Origin: Rapana venosa
Lineage: Eukaryota > Mollusca > Gastropoda > Neogastropoda > Muricidae
Assembly (NCBI GenBank): GCA_028751875.1
Contig: CM054141.1
Span: 73,081,675 to 73,145,674, forward strand
Direction of reading: 5' to 3'
DNA: 64,000 bases
The notes under the pieces are model-generated. The model worked only from the letters and a program-made list of their open reading frames with translations. It made no database searches and was not told the DNA's origin. Each line of letters starts with the position of its first letter. Within the stretch, counting starts at the first letter, position 1. Both the position numbers and the translations under genes were made by a program. Shown piece after piece: positions 1-10,240 of this stretch.

Positions 1-44
1 GCAACACATTTCAGTACATTATTGAAACACTTCAAGCAACATCC

Positions 45-410
45 ACAGTCAGGATAATTCACAATGATAATGATAAACCGCTAGGTCCTGATAATGTCAC
101 ATCCTCACAGTCAGGATAATTCACAGTCCTGATAATGTCACATCCTGACAGTCAGGATAATTCACAATGATAATGATAAACCTCTAGGTCCTGATAATGT
201 CACATCCTCACAGTCAGGATAATTCACAATGATAATGATAAACCTCTAGGTCCTGATAATGTCACATCCTCACAGTCAGGATAATTCACAATGATAATGA
301 TAAACCTCTAGGTCCTGATAATGTCACATCCTGACAGTCAGGATAATTCACAATGATAATGATAAACCTCTAGGTCCTGATAATGTCACACCCTCACAGT
401 CAAGGTCATT
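45..410. repeat. 62-bp minisatellite
   Basis: Direct repeat of a 62-bp unit beginning ACAGTCAGGATAATTCACAA, at 45, 107, 148 (a shortened copy), 210, 272, 334 and 396. Units differ by a few substitutions, such as CCGCTAG for CCTCTAG. The last unit runs without a gap into the LINE fragment at 417, so the unit may derive from that element's 3' end. Confidence 0.95.
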
Positions 411-416
411 CTTCAC

Positions 417-535
417 CTTCACCTGTCCCGTAGTCCCGTGGACCGTGAAGACCCAATGAAGATTGTGTACCAGCTTCCTCCACTCCTCGCGTTTTCTGCG
501 ACTGGTCCCGATAATGCAATTCACGTGAACCAAAC
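417..535 (-). pseudogene. LINE 3'-terminal coding fragment
   Basis: On the minus strand this short stretch reads RRKREEWRKLVHNLH followed by HGTTGQVKVKND. The EEWRKLV block matches the same block in the LINE fragment at 844-1290, and it is typical of the extreme C-terminus of non-LTR retrotransposon polyproteins. No reverse transcriptase core is present. The frame runs into the 62-bp minisatellite, so there is no genuine stop. It is best read as a decayed 5'-truncated insertion. The element clade cannot be assigned from so short a piece. Confidence 0.5.
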
Positions 536-843
536 TCGACCTTCCTGGTCCTATTGTGTTCCTAGCAGAGACATTCCATCCGGTCAGATCCCAGGCTGAG
601 GTGACAAGGTAGCCCTGTCAGCCACCAGGCTGTTGTTGAAGTCTACCATGGATTCCTTCATTCACCCTACGTGACCGGTCAGCTGCAGCGGTCATCTAGG
701 TCTGGTAGATCAAGTTGTTTGGTCCCCTTGTCACTACAGCTCCTGCCCCTTCAAAAAGGCAACTGCATTGATCTCAGTTATTTCTAAACTTCCACTGAGG
801 TGGGGATAGAATAGAATTCCCAGTGACACGTCTTCCTTCACCA

Positions 844-1290
844 TCACATATCCAGCAGTCTTGTAGACCGTTGGGGCACCACTGAAGATTTTGCCACCAG
901 CTTCCTCCATTCCTCGCGGTTTTCAGATTTCCATAGAAAGTCGTTCCACTCAGGGTCACTCCACTCTCTGATGTTGTCTTCCCATCGTTTTCTCTGTCTG
1001 CCTCTTCGTCTCCCTCCTTGTACTGTTCCCTGTAGGGCAGTCTTGGCCAGTCCAGATGTTCTTGTGACGTGCCCAAACCACTTTAGTTTGCGTTTTCCCC
1101 CACACTAAGTCAGCGCTCTTCATATGGTCCGATGGCGTTTTCAGTTCTGGTTTTCACTTCCTCGTTAGTGATGTGATCTCTGTATGAGATAGCAAGAAGT
1201 GTGTGAAAGCATCTCATCTCCATTGCCTGCATCCTTCTTTCAATATCTGCCGTTATGGTCTACGTTTCACATGCGTACAAAAATATGGCC
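844..1290 (-). pseudogene. LINE C-terminal fragment (GRRRGRQRKRW type)
   Basis: Read on the minus strand, the fragment begins near 1290 with TITADIERRMQAMEMRCFHT and continues through the block RDHITNEEVKTRT. A premature TGA follows and the frame then shifts. The rest carries RKLKWFGHVTR, LAKTALQGTVQGGRRRGRQR, KRWEDNIREWS, NREEWRKLVAKSS and a stop at 844-846. This is the C-terminal tail, past the reverse transcriptase, of a common animal non-LTR retrotransposon type in which a basic RGRQRKRW motif precedes DNIREW. No RT catalytic motif or endonuclease lies upstream, so the copy is 5'-truncated and dead. Confidence 0.8.
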
Positions 1291-1299
1291 ATGCCGGGG

Positions 1300-1670
1300 A
1301 AAGGCCTGTTGCCCATGTTAGGCAGGTGTGACAGGTGTCAGGATGGGCGGCCGGTGCTGGCCCCCTCTGCCCCTCTGGCCGGACCTCGGCTCCTCCTGCA
1401 AGTCCTGCCCTGCCCGCTGCCAGCCTCACTTCACTCCTCTCTTCTTGCCGGGCTGGCTCTCGTGGTTGTTGTTGTTGTCAGTGCTCGGGACTTGGAGACA
1501 GCCACACCACACTGTTGTTGTTGTTTCCCTGCCTTGTTTTTGACAGAAGGACCATGCGTTAGTCTTCCTGACTAACATGTGCTCACAGGTCAGCCTGCTC
1601 TGTCTGCCCGTGTAGAACCTCTTGCCTCATAGTGTCATTTCATTCAACTGAGGAACGTCTCACTCCTTCC
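1300..1670. other. GC-rich unique stretch, no gene called
   Basis: Several short open frames exist on the plus strand, but none has both a good splice context and a convincing composition. The GTTGTTGTTGTT runs are low complexity. I see nothing definite here. Confidence 0.4.
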
Positions 1671-1676
1671 TCCCCA

Positions 1677-1677
<1 letters not shown>

Positions 1678-1743
<66 letters not shown>

Positions 1744-1814
1744 CCTCACACACACACACACACACACTCACACACACACACACACACACAACACACACAA
1801 CACACACACACACA

Positions 1815-1885
<71 letters not shown>
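1678..1885. repeat. Compound (CT)n-(CA)n microsatellite
   Basis: About 60 bp of (CT)n passes directly into about 150 bp of (CA)n with a few single-base interruptions. Open frames here encode only SLSLSL or HTHTHT. Confidence 0.97.
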
Positions 1886-1890
<5 letters not shown>

Positions 1891-2063
1891 ATTCTTGAAT
1901 TGTATGGTTTAATATTGTTCAGGGTTTTTTGACTTGTTTTTAATTCCATGTATGGATATGTTATTGTCTTTTCTTGTTTGATTTGCATGGTTTATCATTG
2001 ATTAGGTTTTTTAATTCTATGTCTGCATATATATTACCTTTTTTCCTCTCTTTTTTTCTTTAG

Positions 2064-2150
2064 ATAGATGGCTTGATGAAAAAAGCAAATGCACTGCTTA
2101 TTCAATGTACCATCTGAAAATAAAAGTTTAACTTTGACTTTGACATGTAG
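2064..2150 (+). mobile_element. Truncated retroelement 3' tail
   Basis: Contains GATGGCTTGATGAAAAAAGC and GCACTGCTTATTC, then TACCATCTGAAAATAAA and a TTTGACTTTGAC tail. Minus-strand matches occur near 28640 and 52806. It is a 5'-truncated SINE or LINE end. Confidence 0.7.
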
Positions 2151-2175
2151 ACATGTAGATATGGGTAGGCGTGGA

Positions 2176-2179
2176 TGAG

Positions 2180-2230
<51 letters not shown>
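2176..2230. repeat. (GA)n microsatellite
   Basis: Near-perfect GA dinucleotide run. Confidence 0.97.
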
Positions 2231-2233
<3 letters not shown>

Positions 2234-2299
2234 TTGCCACACAAAGCCCTTTATATATACAGAGTGAGGAATGATAATAATTCCAATACACTGAACTGA

Positions 2300-2303
<4 letters not shown>

Positions 2304-2341
<38 letters not shown>
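2304..2341. repeat. (GT)n microsatellite
   Basis: Perfect GT run immediately 5' of a candidate splice acceptor at 2350. Confidence 0.97.
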
Positions 2342-2343
<2 letters not shown>

Positions 2344-2350
2344 CTGCCAG

Positions 2351-2424
2351 GTGTTTCAGCGCTCAACGTGTTCCCTGAGCCCCACCTGCCCGCTGACTCG
2401 GCACAGACCTACATCACCACACAG
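2351..2424 (+). CDS. Candidate internal exon, unknown gene
   Basis: The 74-bp segment is preceded by TTTCTGCCAG (acceptor-like, just after a GT run) and followed by ACACAG|GTAATG (good donor). With two bases completing a split codon, it reads VSALNVFPEPHLPADSAQTY then ITTQ without a stop. The other frames give a stop or a biased composition. It ends in phase 0, which matches the phase-0 start of the candidate terminal exon at 5827-5913, so the two could be the 3' end of one plus-strand gene with a 3.4-kb intron full of SINEs and microsatellites. I do not recognise the family. The support is splice consensus, frame and composition only. Confidence 0.4.
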
Positions 2425-2432
2425 GTAATGGC

Positions 2433-2672
2433 TGACTGACTGACTCGCTGACTAGTTGACTGGCTGACTTGCTGACTTATAAGCTGACTGACTGACTGGC
2501 TGACTTATAAGCTGACTGACTAACTGGCTGGCTGACTAACTGGCTGGCTGGCTCACTGAATGACTGACTGAATGACCGACTGACTGGCTGACTAATTGAC
2601 TGGCTGACTGACTGGCTGACTGACTGAATGGCTGACTGACTGAATGGCTGACTGACTAACTGACTAACTTCG
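2433..2672. repeat. Degenerate (CTGACTGA)n / CTGGCTGA repeat
   Basis: Imperfect GACT-based simple repeat with interspersed GGCT units. Confidence 0.9.
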
Positions 2673-2680
2673 GACAGGGG

Positions 2681-3007
2681 AGGGATTGCCTAATGGTTAG
2701 AACGCTGCGCATTGCGCTCGCGATTTGCCGACCCGGTTTAAACCCTTTCGAAGGATTTTTCCTCTGGTGTTAACATCAGTGCAGACCCCACTCCTCCCGC
2801 AAAAGTCGTTCGGATGAGACTATAAACCGAGGTCCCGTGTCCGAACACACGCAGAACATCTTCCCCACACGTTAGATCCTGTTCTTCGTTTTGGAAGAGT
2901 AGGCCACTGTGTCCCGGTGGGAACAAATGACAAAATTTACAATACTTCATGCACATGGGGACTGGTTATAAAAAAAGCACATGGGTGCTTATTCCATTAT
3001 CTTCGAA
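2681..3007 (+). mobile_element. SINE family A copy, near full length
   Basis: The tRNA-like head runs GCCTAATGGTTAGAACGCTG to a degenerate B box (CCGGTTTAAACCC where other copies have GGTTCGATTCC). The conserved core TTCGGATGAGACTATAAACC and CGAGGTCCCGTGT follows, then the GAGTAGGCCACTGTG block, and the 3' tail with AAAAAAAGCACAT and TTCCATTATCTTCGAAATAA. The same order is seen at 38182-38515 and on the minus strand at 45766-46075. The damaged B box suggests an old copy that cannot be transcribed. Confidence 0.85.
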
Positions 3008-3065
3008 ATAACAGAATGAAAGAAAGCGACAGTATGAAGCAGCTCTAAGGGAAAACAGGACGCTA

Positions 3066-3118
3066 TGAATGAATGAATGAATGAATGAATGAATGAATGA
3101 ATGAATGAATGAATGAAT
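3066..3118. repeat. (GAAT)n microsatellite
   Basis: About 13 copies of the tetramer GAAT, shortly 3' of the family A SINE. Confidence 0.97.
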
Positions 3119-3179
3119 GTTGTCTACACCCAGTAGGATGTGACCATGCCAGGTGCCGGGGACAACAATACATGCACAC

Positions 3180-3249
3180 GGGGACTGGATGTAGGAGACA
3201 CAACAAACAACCCCAGAGGATATGAGCGCTTGTTCCATTATCCTCCACA
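3180..3249 (+). mobile_element. SINE family A tail remnant
   Basis: GGGGACTGGATGTA and GTTCCATTATCCTCCACATA match the family A 3' tail with many changes. No head or core is present. Confidence 0.6.
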
Positions 3250-3509
3250 TAACAGACTAGCTAAGATGTAGAAAGTAGCCACAGGCACTGGAAGGTGTCG
3301 AGGTTGTTTTGCGGCACTCTCTTTTCGGCACAGTGGGTTCCTTTTTCTCTTTACTGCTCTCTGCTTCCCTTTGTTGGTTGGTCTGTCTGTCTGTCTGTCT
3401 GTCTGCCTTTCCCTCTGTCGGGCAGTTTGCATGTCTGTATGCCCCACTGTCTGTCTGTCTCTTTCTATCTGTGTCCCTGTGGCTACTTGTCCTTTCTTCC
3501 TCTCTCTGC

Positions 3510-3510
<1 letters not shown>

Positions 3511-3593
<83 letters not shown>
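3511..3593. repeat. (CT)n microsatellite
   Basis: CT run with one interruption. TCTG-rich sequence precedes it from about 3378. Confidence 0.97.
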
Positions 3594-3594
<1 letters not shown>

Positions 3595-3614
3595 AATAGA
3601 CTTCCTGTCTTTTT

Positions 3615-3688
3615 TAAAACAGAAACTAACCATAAAAGATTCAAAACATTTAAAAACAGAAACTAACCATAAAAGATTCAAAACATTG
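3615..3688. repeat. 37-bp direct duplication
   Basis: Two near-identical consecutive copies of AAACAGAAACTAACCATAAA plus AGATTCAAAACATT. Confidence 0.9.
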
Positions 3689-3689
3689 T

Positions 3690-3989
3690 ATCATGACTTT
3701 TTAATGAAAAGTACAAACCTGGCATCATTTACTCCCCAAATGTATTAATCAACAATATCTACTTAGTGGCATGCTGTTATGTGGTATTCTTTGTTTAATT
3801 TTGTTTTTCTGTTCGGCGGTATGTCAGTTTTCCTGTTAAACTGCTAGTTTGTCTTTTCATTTGGGTGACATGTGTGGAGAGGATTTGTTACCAGTACATT
3901 CCATCCAAATGTTGTTACATGGTTTTGCATAAGAGCTATTTCCACATAACAATGTAATCTATGTATTTTGAAAACTCTCCATGTCTGCC

Positions 3990-4024
<35 letters not shown>

Positions 4025-4182
4025 TCATGCGTGTATGTGTATTTGTTACGCCTAAATCGTGCAATTGCCGATTTCATGTAATAGGCAAAGTTTTGCCTAT
4101 TTCATGAAATAGGCAACCAGATTGCGTGTAACATATTCATTTCCATCCTTTGATTTTGTTTTTCTTGCAATCGTCTTTTTTT
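3690..4182. other. AT-rich stretch, no gene seen
   Basis: Contains a short (TCTG)n run near 3988-4022 and a few repeats of AAATAGGCAA/TTGCCTATTT. No coding or RNA signal was seen. Confidence 0.5.
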
Positions 4183-4255
4183 TCATGTTGAGGGCTGGAT
4201 GAAAAAAAGTCTTTGTAACTCATACTATTACCCTCGTAAAATAAAATGGCGTTGG
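4183..4255 (+). mobile_element. Truncated retroelement 3' tail (GAGGGCTGGATG type)
   Basis: GAGGGCTGGATGAAAAAAAG, then ATTACCCTCGTAAAATAAAA. GAGGG and CCCTC can pair to form a terminal stem. The same tail ends the LINE at 49567-52450 on the minus strand and recurs at 5477 and 20595. Confidence 0.75.
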
Positions 4256-4855
4256 CGTTTGCGTCTCTCTCAGTCAGTATGTATTCTACACAGTTTGGAA
4301 ATTGTTACATTTGTTTTGTCTTAATTGTTTGACACATTTTTGTATGTGGATGTTCTTTTGAAGGCTATATCTTGGTTTGTTTATTATTATCAGCTGTATC
4401 TTAAGGTGAGAGAGGTTTGTGTGGGTGTTTTGTTACGTACCATTTATCTAGATGATCATACAACCTGAGGATGTACTCTCTCTCTCTTTCTCCTTTTGAT
4501 ATTCCTCTTATATATGAAATGTATTATTTTATATAAATGTTTGGTTTATACATTTTATAGTGCTTTACTTTATAGTCATCCAAAATGCATACACTATTGT
4601 TCTCCATCTTCAATCAATATACCATGCCTCTTGGAAATGTATTGAGAGAGTTTTAACTGATTTGCCTAACTTCCAATTGTTGTATTGATGCTGTTGTTGG
4701 CGGGGCTGTTAAAACTGTTTTATATCAGGCTCTTTGGCATTTTGTAACTTAACTTGATATCTTTATTGATAGTATGTTTAAAAAAAGGATTTAGTGAGGA
4801 TGCTTTGTCAGAATTTGATATCTGGTTTATTTTGATGTTGGTGTAACCTGAAAAT
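4256..4855. other. AT-rich intergenic or intronic stretch
   Basis: No splice-supported open frame, repeat unit or RNA fold was recognised. Confidence 0.4.
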
Positions 4856-4940
4856 GCTCTCTCTCTCTCTCTCTCATCTTCATCTCTCTCTCTCTCTCTC
4901 TTCTGTTCTCATCTCTCCTCTTCTCTCTCTCTCTCTCTCA
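4856..4940. repeat. Interrupted (CT)n microsatellite
   Basis: CT runs broken by CATCTTCATC and TTCTGTTCTCAT. Confidence 0.95.
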
Positions 4941-5098
4941 GAGTTCTTGCGCACACGTTCGATCTGTTCGCATTTCGATAGAGTAGCCATTGTGTGCCGG
5001 TGAGACAGATGACGAATTTACAAAACTGCATACCACGGGATAGATGTTAAAAAGCAATTTAGTGCTTATTCCAAAATCTTCGATATCAAGTAATTAAA
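4941..5098 (+). mobile_element. SINE family A, 5'-truncated
   Basis: Starts within the core (TTGCGCACACGTTCGATCTG) and keeps GAGTAGCCATTGTGTGCC, GACGAATTTACAAAACTGCA and the tail with TTCCAAAATCTTCGATATCA. It lies between two (CT)n tracts. Confidence 0.75.
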
Positions 5099-5109
5099 TA
5101 TAAATAAAA

Positions 5110-5134
5110 TCTCTCTCTCTCTCCTCCTCTCTCT

Positions 5135-5176
<42 letters not shown>
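5110..5176. repeat. (CT)n microsatellite
   Basis: CT run ending in a short CG-only block, CGCGCGCCGCGCGCGCGC. Confidence 0.95.
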
Positions 5177-5179
<3 letters not shown>

Positions 5180-5476
5180 GCGCCGCGCGCGCGCCTTCTT
5201 GCTGTCTCCCCTCTATTTTACTTTATCCACATTACTTAATTATAATCAGTGTATCAGTTTTCATGTTAATTGTTTAATTCATTTGAGAATTATATGTTTA
5301 TTCACGCATATCTCTTTTCTCACCAAAAAATTATAATCTATGTATCTCTTGACATGAATGTTCAGGTCAGTTAGGGATTATGTATTGTTAAAAATACACT
5401 TATCTTTTTTAAATCATGTTGTCGTTGTTGTAGCAGGGTTTTTCCCCTTGTTTCGTTGATAGTCCCTCATCAGGGC

Positions 5477-5533
5477 AAGGGCGGATGAAAAAAAAAGTAT
5501 GTGTATGCTTATTCTGTTACCCTTGAAAAATAA

Positions 5534-5573
<40 letters not shown>
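5477..5573 (+). mobile_element. Retroelement tail passing into (GATT)n
   Basis: GGATGAAAAAAAAAGTATG, GCTTATTCTGTTACCCTTG, AAAAATAAGATTGATTGATT. The element tail merges into nine GATT tetramers, a likely tail-seeded microsatellite. Confidence 0.75.
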
Positions 5574-5729
5574 CATTCTCTCTCTCCCGGGCCTCCATCA
5601 CTGACTGTCAGTTGCTATCAGGGGCCCGCACCTTGTTGCTCCAGTGTTTGAAGACTTCCACATTCCGTCTGTTTAATTAATCAACAACCGCTTGACTGAT
5701 AGAATGACCTGCCTGCCGGAATGCATATC

Positions 5730-5730
<1 letters not shown>

Positions 5731-5784
<54 letters not shown>
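5731..5784. repeat. (GT)n microsatellite
   Basis: Perfect GT run, about 40 bp upstream of a candidate acceptor. Confidence 0.97.
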
Positions 5785-5787
<3 letters not shown>

Positions 5788-5826
5788 TGCGCGACTTGCT
5801 GTGTGCGTGTTTACTTTTATGCGTAG

Positions 5827-5913
5827 CTGGGTGCAGACCTGAGGAAATTCCACAGCGGCCTGCTGGCCTTCTGTGCCAGTTCAGGACGGGGGCCTGCCTG
5901 TAGCGAGGAGTGA
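5827..5913 (+). CDS. Candidate terminal coding exon, unknown gene
   Basis: Starts after TTTACTTTTATGCGTAG (acceptor-like) and reads LGADLRKFHSGLLAFCASSG followed by RGPACSEE and a TGA stop at 5911-5913, 29 codons in phase 0. The composition is that of ordinary globular protein and no low-complexity sequence is involved. The phase fits the exon at 2351-2424. Downstream there is only an ATTAAA near 6188 as a possible poly(A) signal. I do not recognise the protein family. It could be a chance ORF. Confidence 0.4.
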   Translation: MGADLRKFHSGLLAFCASSGRGPACSEE

Positions 5914-6310
5914 CCGAGGCAGCCGGCAGCCAGCCGCGTGGCCCTGCCCCGCTGCCAGTGACTGCTTTCCTGCATGCGACGCTGAACTACCGCTGCGTCT
6001 AATGCCACCACCACTCAGGCTGTTATCATTATTGTTGCTGTTACTGTTGTAGTTGCCAGCCTAGTTATTGTTGTTGCCACCTGTACTACGAATGTTTGAT
6101 GCTCCCCAATATTGGCAGAACAATAGTGCCAACGATCTACGAGATCTGTGACGAAGGGCAGTAATTATGCGTACTCTGTGAAAGAATTAAAGATGGATAC
6201 TCTCCCCTGCTCTGAAATTCGTAATCATACGTGCGGAGAGAGAGCGAGAGAGAGAGAGAGAGAGTTATCGGCTGTGTCAAGTAAAATCTCTCTACCTCCT
6301 CCTTTCATGA
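5914..6310. other. Possible 3' UTR
   Basis: GC-rich sequence gives way to AT-rich sequence after the candidate stop. It contains ATTAAAG near 6188 and a short (GA)n at 6236-6265. No other feature was seen. Confidence 0.25.
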
Positions 6311-6530
6311 CTATCTGAATCCAGCGGAGCTACCCCCCCCCCAATGCTCCAGTGGAGGATGGCTTTCTTTCCGTTCTAAACTCCCCACTGTGTGCGCCAT
6401 TCTGCCCAGTCGCCCTCTGCAGAAGATGTGGAACAAAGTCGCTGTCGATATGGACAATGTGCAGAGGAAAGTGCTTCTTGACATGCGGAACATGAATTGA
6501 ACTGGGGCAGAGGGGGGAGGGGAAGGAGGA

Positions 6531-6556
6531 GGGGGGGGGGGGGGGGGGGGGGGGGG
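6531..6556. repeat. Poly(G) tract
   Basis: Uninterrupted run of 26 G. Open frames read as polyproline on the minus strand are an artefact of this run. Confidence 0.97.
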
Positions 6557-6563
6557 AGGAGGT

Positions 6564-6795
6564 GAGGACGTAAAAGAACCCAAGGCAACAAGAGAGTTGT
6601 CGCTGGCAACATTCTGTCGAAAAAAGCCACTCTGATAGGAAAACAAATACAGTTGAAGACAGGAAAAAAAAGAAAAAAAGGTGGCGCTGCTTTTGTGGCA
6701 ACGCGCTCTCCCCGGGGAGAGCAGCCCGAATTTCACTCAGACAAATCTGCCATGACTTAAAGTGGTATAAAGATAATGATAATAATAATTAAAAA
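6564..6795 (+). mobile_element. SINE family B, 5'-truncated
   Basis: Keeps GAACCCAAGGCAACAAGAGA, AAAAAGCCACTCTGATAGG, the perfect palindrome GCTCTCCCCGGGGAGAGC, CAGCCCGAATTTCACTCAG and ACTTAAAGTGGTATAAA, then ATAATG/AATAAT repeats. Other copies lie at 37318, 42729, 43404, 44848, 47965, 54373 and 61741. Confidence 0.85.
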
Positions 6796-6799
6796 AACC

Positions 6800-7603
6800 C
6801 ACCCAGATTGAGTGTGCTGTGGACTCATTGGAAAGACTGGGACCACACAGTCCAGCTTCATCCACTTTACGGATGCGAGTTTGAGAGTGTTGCTCAAATT
6901 ACCTGACCACACTGCAGGTGTCTGTATCTCTTGGGCCCGGTTGACGCCGGGATATATTATGATAGTAAGCGTAGAGTACAACCCTGTCAAGTAGTCTCAA
7001 AGCACATGCACTCCCATTGCAGCATTATTACGTCATCCCATTATCATTGATCATCATGCAATTACAAAAAATGCCTCTGATTCGGTGGCCCCAGTTGCTC
7101 TGGTCTCATGGCTACCTCAGATTTGGTTTGCCCATACACTTCTGTGCCTGTGGTGAGTTTGTGTCAAGGCCTTTGGGGTTGGAGGTTCACCGGGGACGGT
7201 CGTTGGAGGGACGTTGTGGTGGCTGTCACCACCTTGGGGTGTCGCTCTCTCAGTCTGGCTTCGCGACTGAAGTAATACTGTCGTTAGTAGGGGGATTAGT
7301 AGGTGGTATCCTGCGTATGTTAGCACAGAACAGGCACCACCAATGTGACACAACAGCAGTGCAGGGCCTCTCTGGCTGGTGGCCCTGAGGCGCCCTAATA
7401 TTGATGGCCTCCCTGTGGCCTTCCGACCCTGAGGATGCGACATAATGGATATGGGTATGGCTGTGGGGAGGAGATTGAAATGAACGGCGTGGGAGCAAGC
7501 AACAGCACAGGCAGGTCACTGAAGATGAGATTGCAAAAAATCCCAAACAACCCACTGATGATAATGAACTAAACCAGATAGAATGAAATAAAGAGGAGAC
7601 AGC

Positions 7604-7605
<2 letters not shown>
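6800..7605. other. Unique stretch without a convincing gene
   Basis: Both strands have frames of about 110-120 codons between 7017 and 7443, but with no splice sites or recognisable domain. It may be an unclassified old repeat. Confidence 0.35.

Positions 7606-7608
<3 letters not shown>

Positions 7609-7672
<64 letters not shown>
7609..7672. repeat. (GA)n microsatellite
   Basis: Perfect GA run. Confidence 0.97.
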
Positions 7673-7677
<5 letters not shown>

Positions 7678-8049
7678 CCTTCAGATTGCATCGATAACAA
7701 ACAAACATTAAAAAAATGATATCAAAACAGCTGCAAAGAAGCCTTTCTTCGTTGACAATAATAGGCTACTATCAATCTAAAAGCAAAACAAAAGAAACCC
7801 AACAAACTAAACAATCACATATTGAGGGAAACTGCCTCATAAAAATCCAGATACAACACTTTTTCTTCAAAATTTGCCAATAACATATAAAAAAAACCCC
7901 CACCAAACTCATTACAATTCCGAAAAGGCGCAGCATACATAATATGAGGAAGAGACCAACACTGTTCATGTGTAAAAAAACAACAACAAAATACAATTTC
8001 AAATTCAACATAGTAACTGAAATATTTTTTTTATCAAATGATAAGTCTA

Positions 8050-8055
<6 letters not shown>

Positions 8056-8091
<36 letters not shown>
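8056..8091. repeat. (GA)n microsatellite
   Basis: Perfect GA run. Confidence 0.95.
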
Positions 8092-8093
<2 letters not shown>

Positions 8094-8392
8094 CACATGC
8101 TCGCGTGCAAAGACAAAGGCAACTGGTACAAGGAAAGCTCAACTCTAGGTTTTTCATTACAAATAAGACGAGGGTTGTCTTTCTTTCTTGACGGACGGAC
8201 GGACACACATACACACAGGGAGAGAGCGAGAGAGAGAACTTAATAATATGTGTTTTTATTCGATAATATAATATGTATATGTGATACATCATGAAAACCC
8301 CCATATTATGATCTAGACATCATTTAGGCAAATGGAAAGAATGATGAATATTTTCCATAATTATGGGCGGAGATTCTCCATATGGATAGGAA

Positions 8393-8393
8393 C

Positions 8394-8426
<33 letters not shown>
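8393..8426. repeat. (CA)n microsatellite
   Basis: CA run with one AAA interruption. Confidence 0.95.
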
Positions 8427-8429
8427 TTC

Positions 8430-8930
8430 GAATACGTCATTTTTGTGTGAAAGCTCTTAGAAAAACTGTTTAAATAAAATGAACGTCATTGACTTTTCTT
8501 CAAATTTGTTTCTGCTTCATTAAAAGAAACAAAACACAGCATACGTTTCTGATTAATTTTTGTGCCACTGTTTGTATCCAGACACTAATGATTCTGATCT
8601 GAATTTTCAGCGTGTTAAAATTTCTCGTGTTTATTTTTCAGAGGGTGTGTTGCTTTCTGTCGAAAATGATGAAGACTACCTACCAGTCCTGTAACTGTCT
8701 TGTTAATTTTTCAGTCAACATGGGACTATGCCTTTCTTTGACTGTTATCAAGGCTGTGGTACGCCGTGCGAGTGTTAACGAGTGATTGTGTGTGAAATTC
8801 TGACAACATACATATTGCTGCTTGTTATCCACTGCAACAACCTTCATAAAATAGCCCAGGAATCGTGACTCATTAATCTAGTGTAATGATGCTGGTTCCT
8901 CAGGGATTGCACACCGCTGACAACTGATAA
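8430..8930. other. AT-rich unique stretch
   Basis: No gene is called. A strong-looking acceptor with a 48-codon frame (8642-8785) was considered and rejected. Confidence 0.35.
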
Positions 8931-8931
8931 C

Positions 8932-8935
<4 letters not shown>

Positions 8936-9027
<92 letters not shown>
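8936..9027. repeat. (CT)n-(AC)n compound microsatellite
   Basis: About 60 bp of CT followed by about 28 bp of AC. Confidence 0.97.
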
Positions 9028-9232
9028 AGAGAAGAGAACATTTTACTGCCAGGAGTTTCCAGGCTGCGCCTAGTGCCCTGATCCCATTGTCAATGCCGTG
9101 GTCGGGAATCGGTCTCTCAGCACACAAGCTCTCCTCAGTGATGTCCGAGTGTTCGATAAGGGAAATCAACTTGACAGCGGCAACAACCCGTGTAGGCAGC
9201 CGACCCATAGCTGCCTGCCTGCCTGCCTGCAA

Positions 9233-9260
<28 letters not shown>
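9233..9260. repeat. Poly(C) tract
   Basis: 28 consecutive C after a (TGCC)n run. Confidence 0.97.
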
Positions 9261-9261
<1 letters not shown>

Positions 9262-9263
<2 letters not shown>

Positions 9264-10240
9264 TCCACGCCTGTAGCCTAGCACAGCGCGAGCGCACGTA
9301 AAAAATCGCTTTGCCGCATCGTCATCATCATCATCATCATCAATGGTGGGAGAGATGAACAGCATGGCAGCAACGTTTACTGTGGGGCTGGTTAAGTTAG
9401 CCTAGAGCGCTCTGTGCAACGTGGGCTGGCCTGCCTTGCCGTGGCAGCCTAGCGTAGTAGCATGAACACCACCAGGCCTGTATGGATTTTGTGAACTGCA
9501 CGAAGAGGGAGTTTTGTGTGGTCAATGGTTACGTCACCAACGGTCAGTGGTAGAGTGCCTGTGTTTCCTCTTCAGCCTCAGCCGTGAATGGAAGGGAAAG
9601 GACGTGTTCAATGAGGGGTGGTGGCGGAGAGGGGGAGTAGCCAGCACTGCCAGTGATCTGGAACAGGGGGAACATGCCGTGTGTCAGTGCGCCTGTGTGC
9701 CTGTCCCTGTCTGCCGTCACTGCGTCAGGCTCATGACCTCCGCAGGTCAGGTGGCAAAGAGACACCACTTAGTTCAAAGCGGGTGGATTTGGACATACAC
9801 CCGTTCCCGTGGAGGGTGTGACAGGCCGGAGGGCTGCCTGTCAGTGTGTCAGTGTGCGGGGACAGTACGTGGAGTGAAGGGCCAGGGCCGGAGTCAGGTA
9901 GGAGGCGGTTTTGCTGTCATGAATATGTACGTGTTGTTTGCCAGGGTTTGAATGACACTCTTAGTTATTGCTGTAGACATTGTCACATCCAGTCAGGCTT
10001 GCGTGCGTCCAACATGCCCATATACAGTGCAGGAGCACAAACATGTGTGCGCCACATACACGTGTGCATGTGCGCAGGCAGACACACCCGCACACACACA
10101 CACAACACACACGTGAATAAAGGGGAGGGAGAGGTGGATGAATGGATATGCCCACGGTTGCCTCAGCACGTTGGACTAAGGAGACAGGAGGGGGTGGAGA
10201 GGGAGGGAGAGGGAGGGGAAGAGAGAAAGGGGGGACAATG
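9262..10240. other. GC-moderate unique stretch, no gene called
   Basis: Contains a short (ATC)n near 9321-9341 and CA-rich sequence near 10090. The plus-strand frame at 9514-9951 has no splice support and an atypical composition. Confidence 0.3.

Noticed and set aside
7117..7443. 109-codon minus-strand frame and overlapping plus-strand frame
   Set aside because: Both strands open, no splice sites, possibly an old non-coding repeat.
8642..8785. 48-codon frame after the strong acceptor TTTATTTTTCAG
   Set aside because: The region is AT-rich with several equivalent TTTTCAG sequences, composition is weak, and no compatible partner exon was found.
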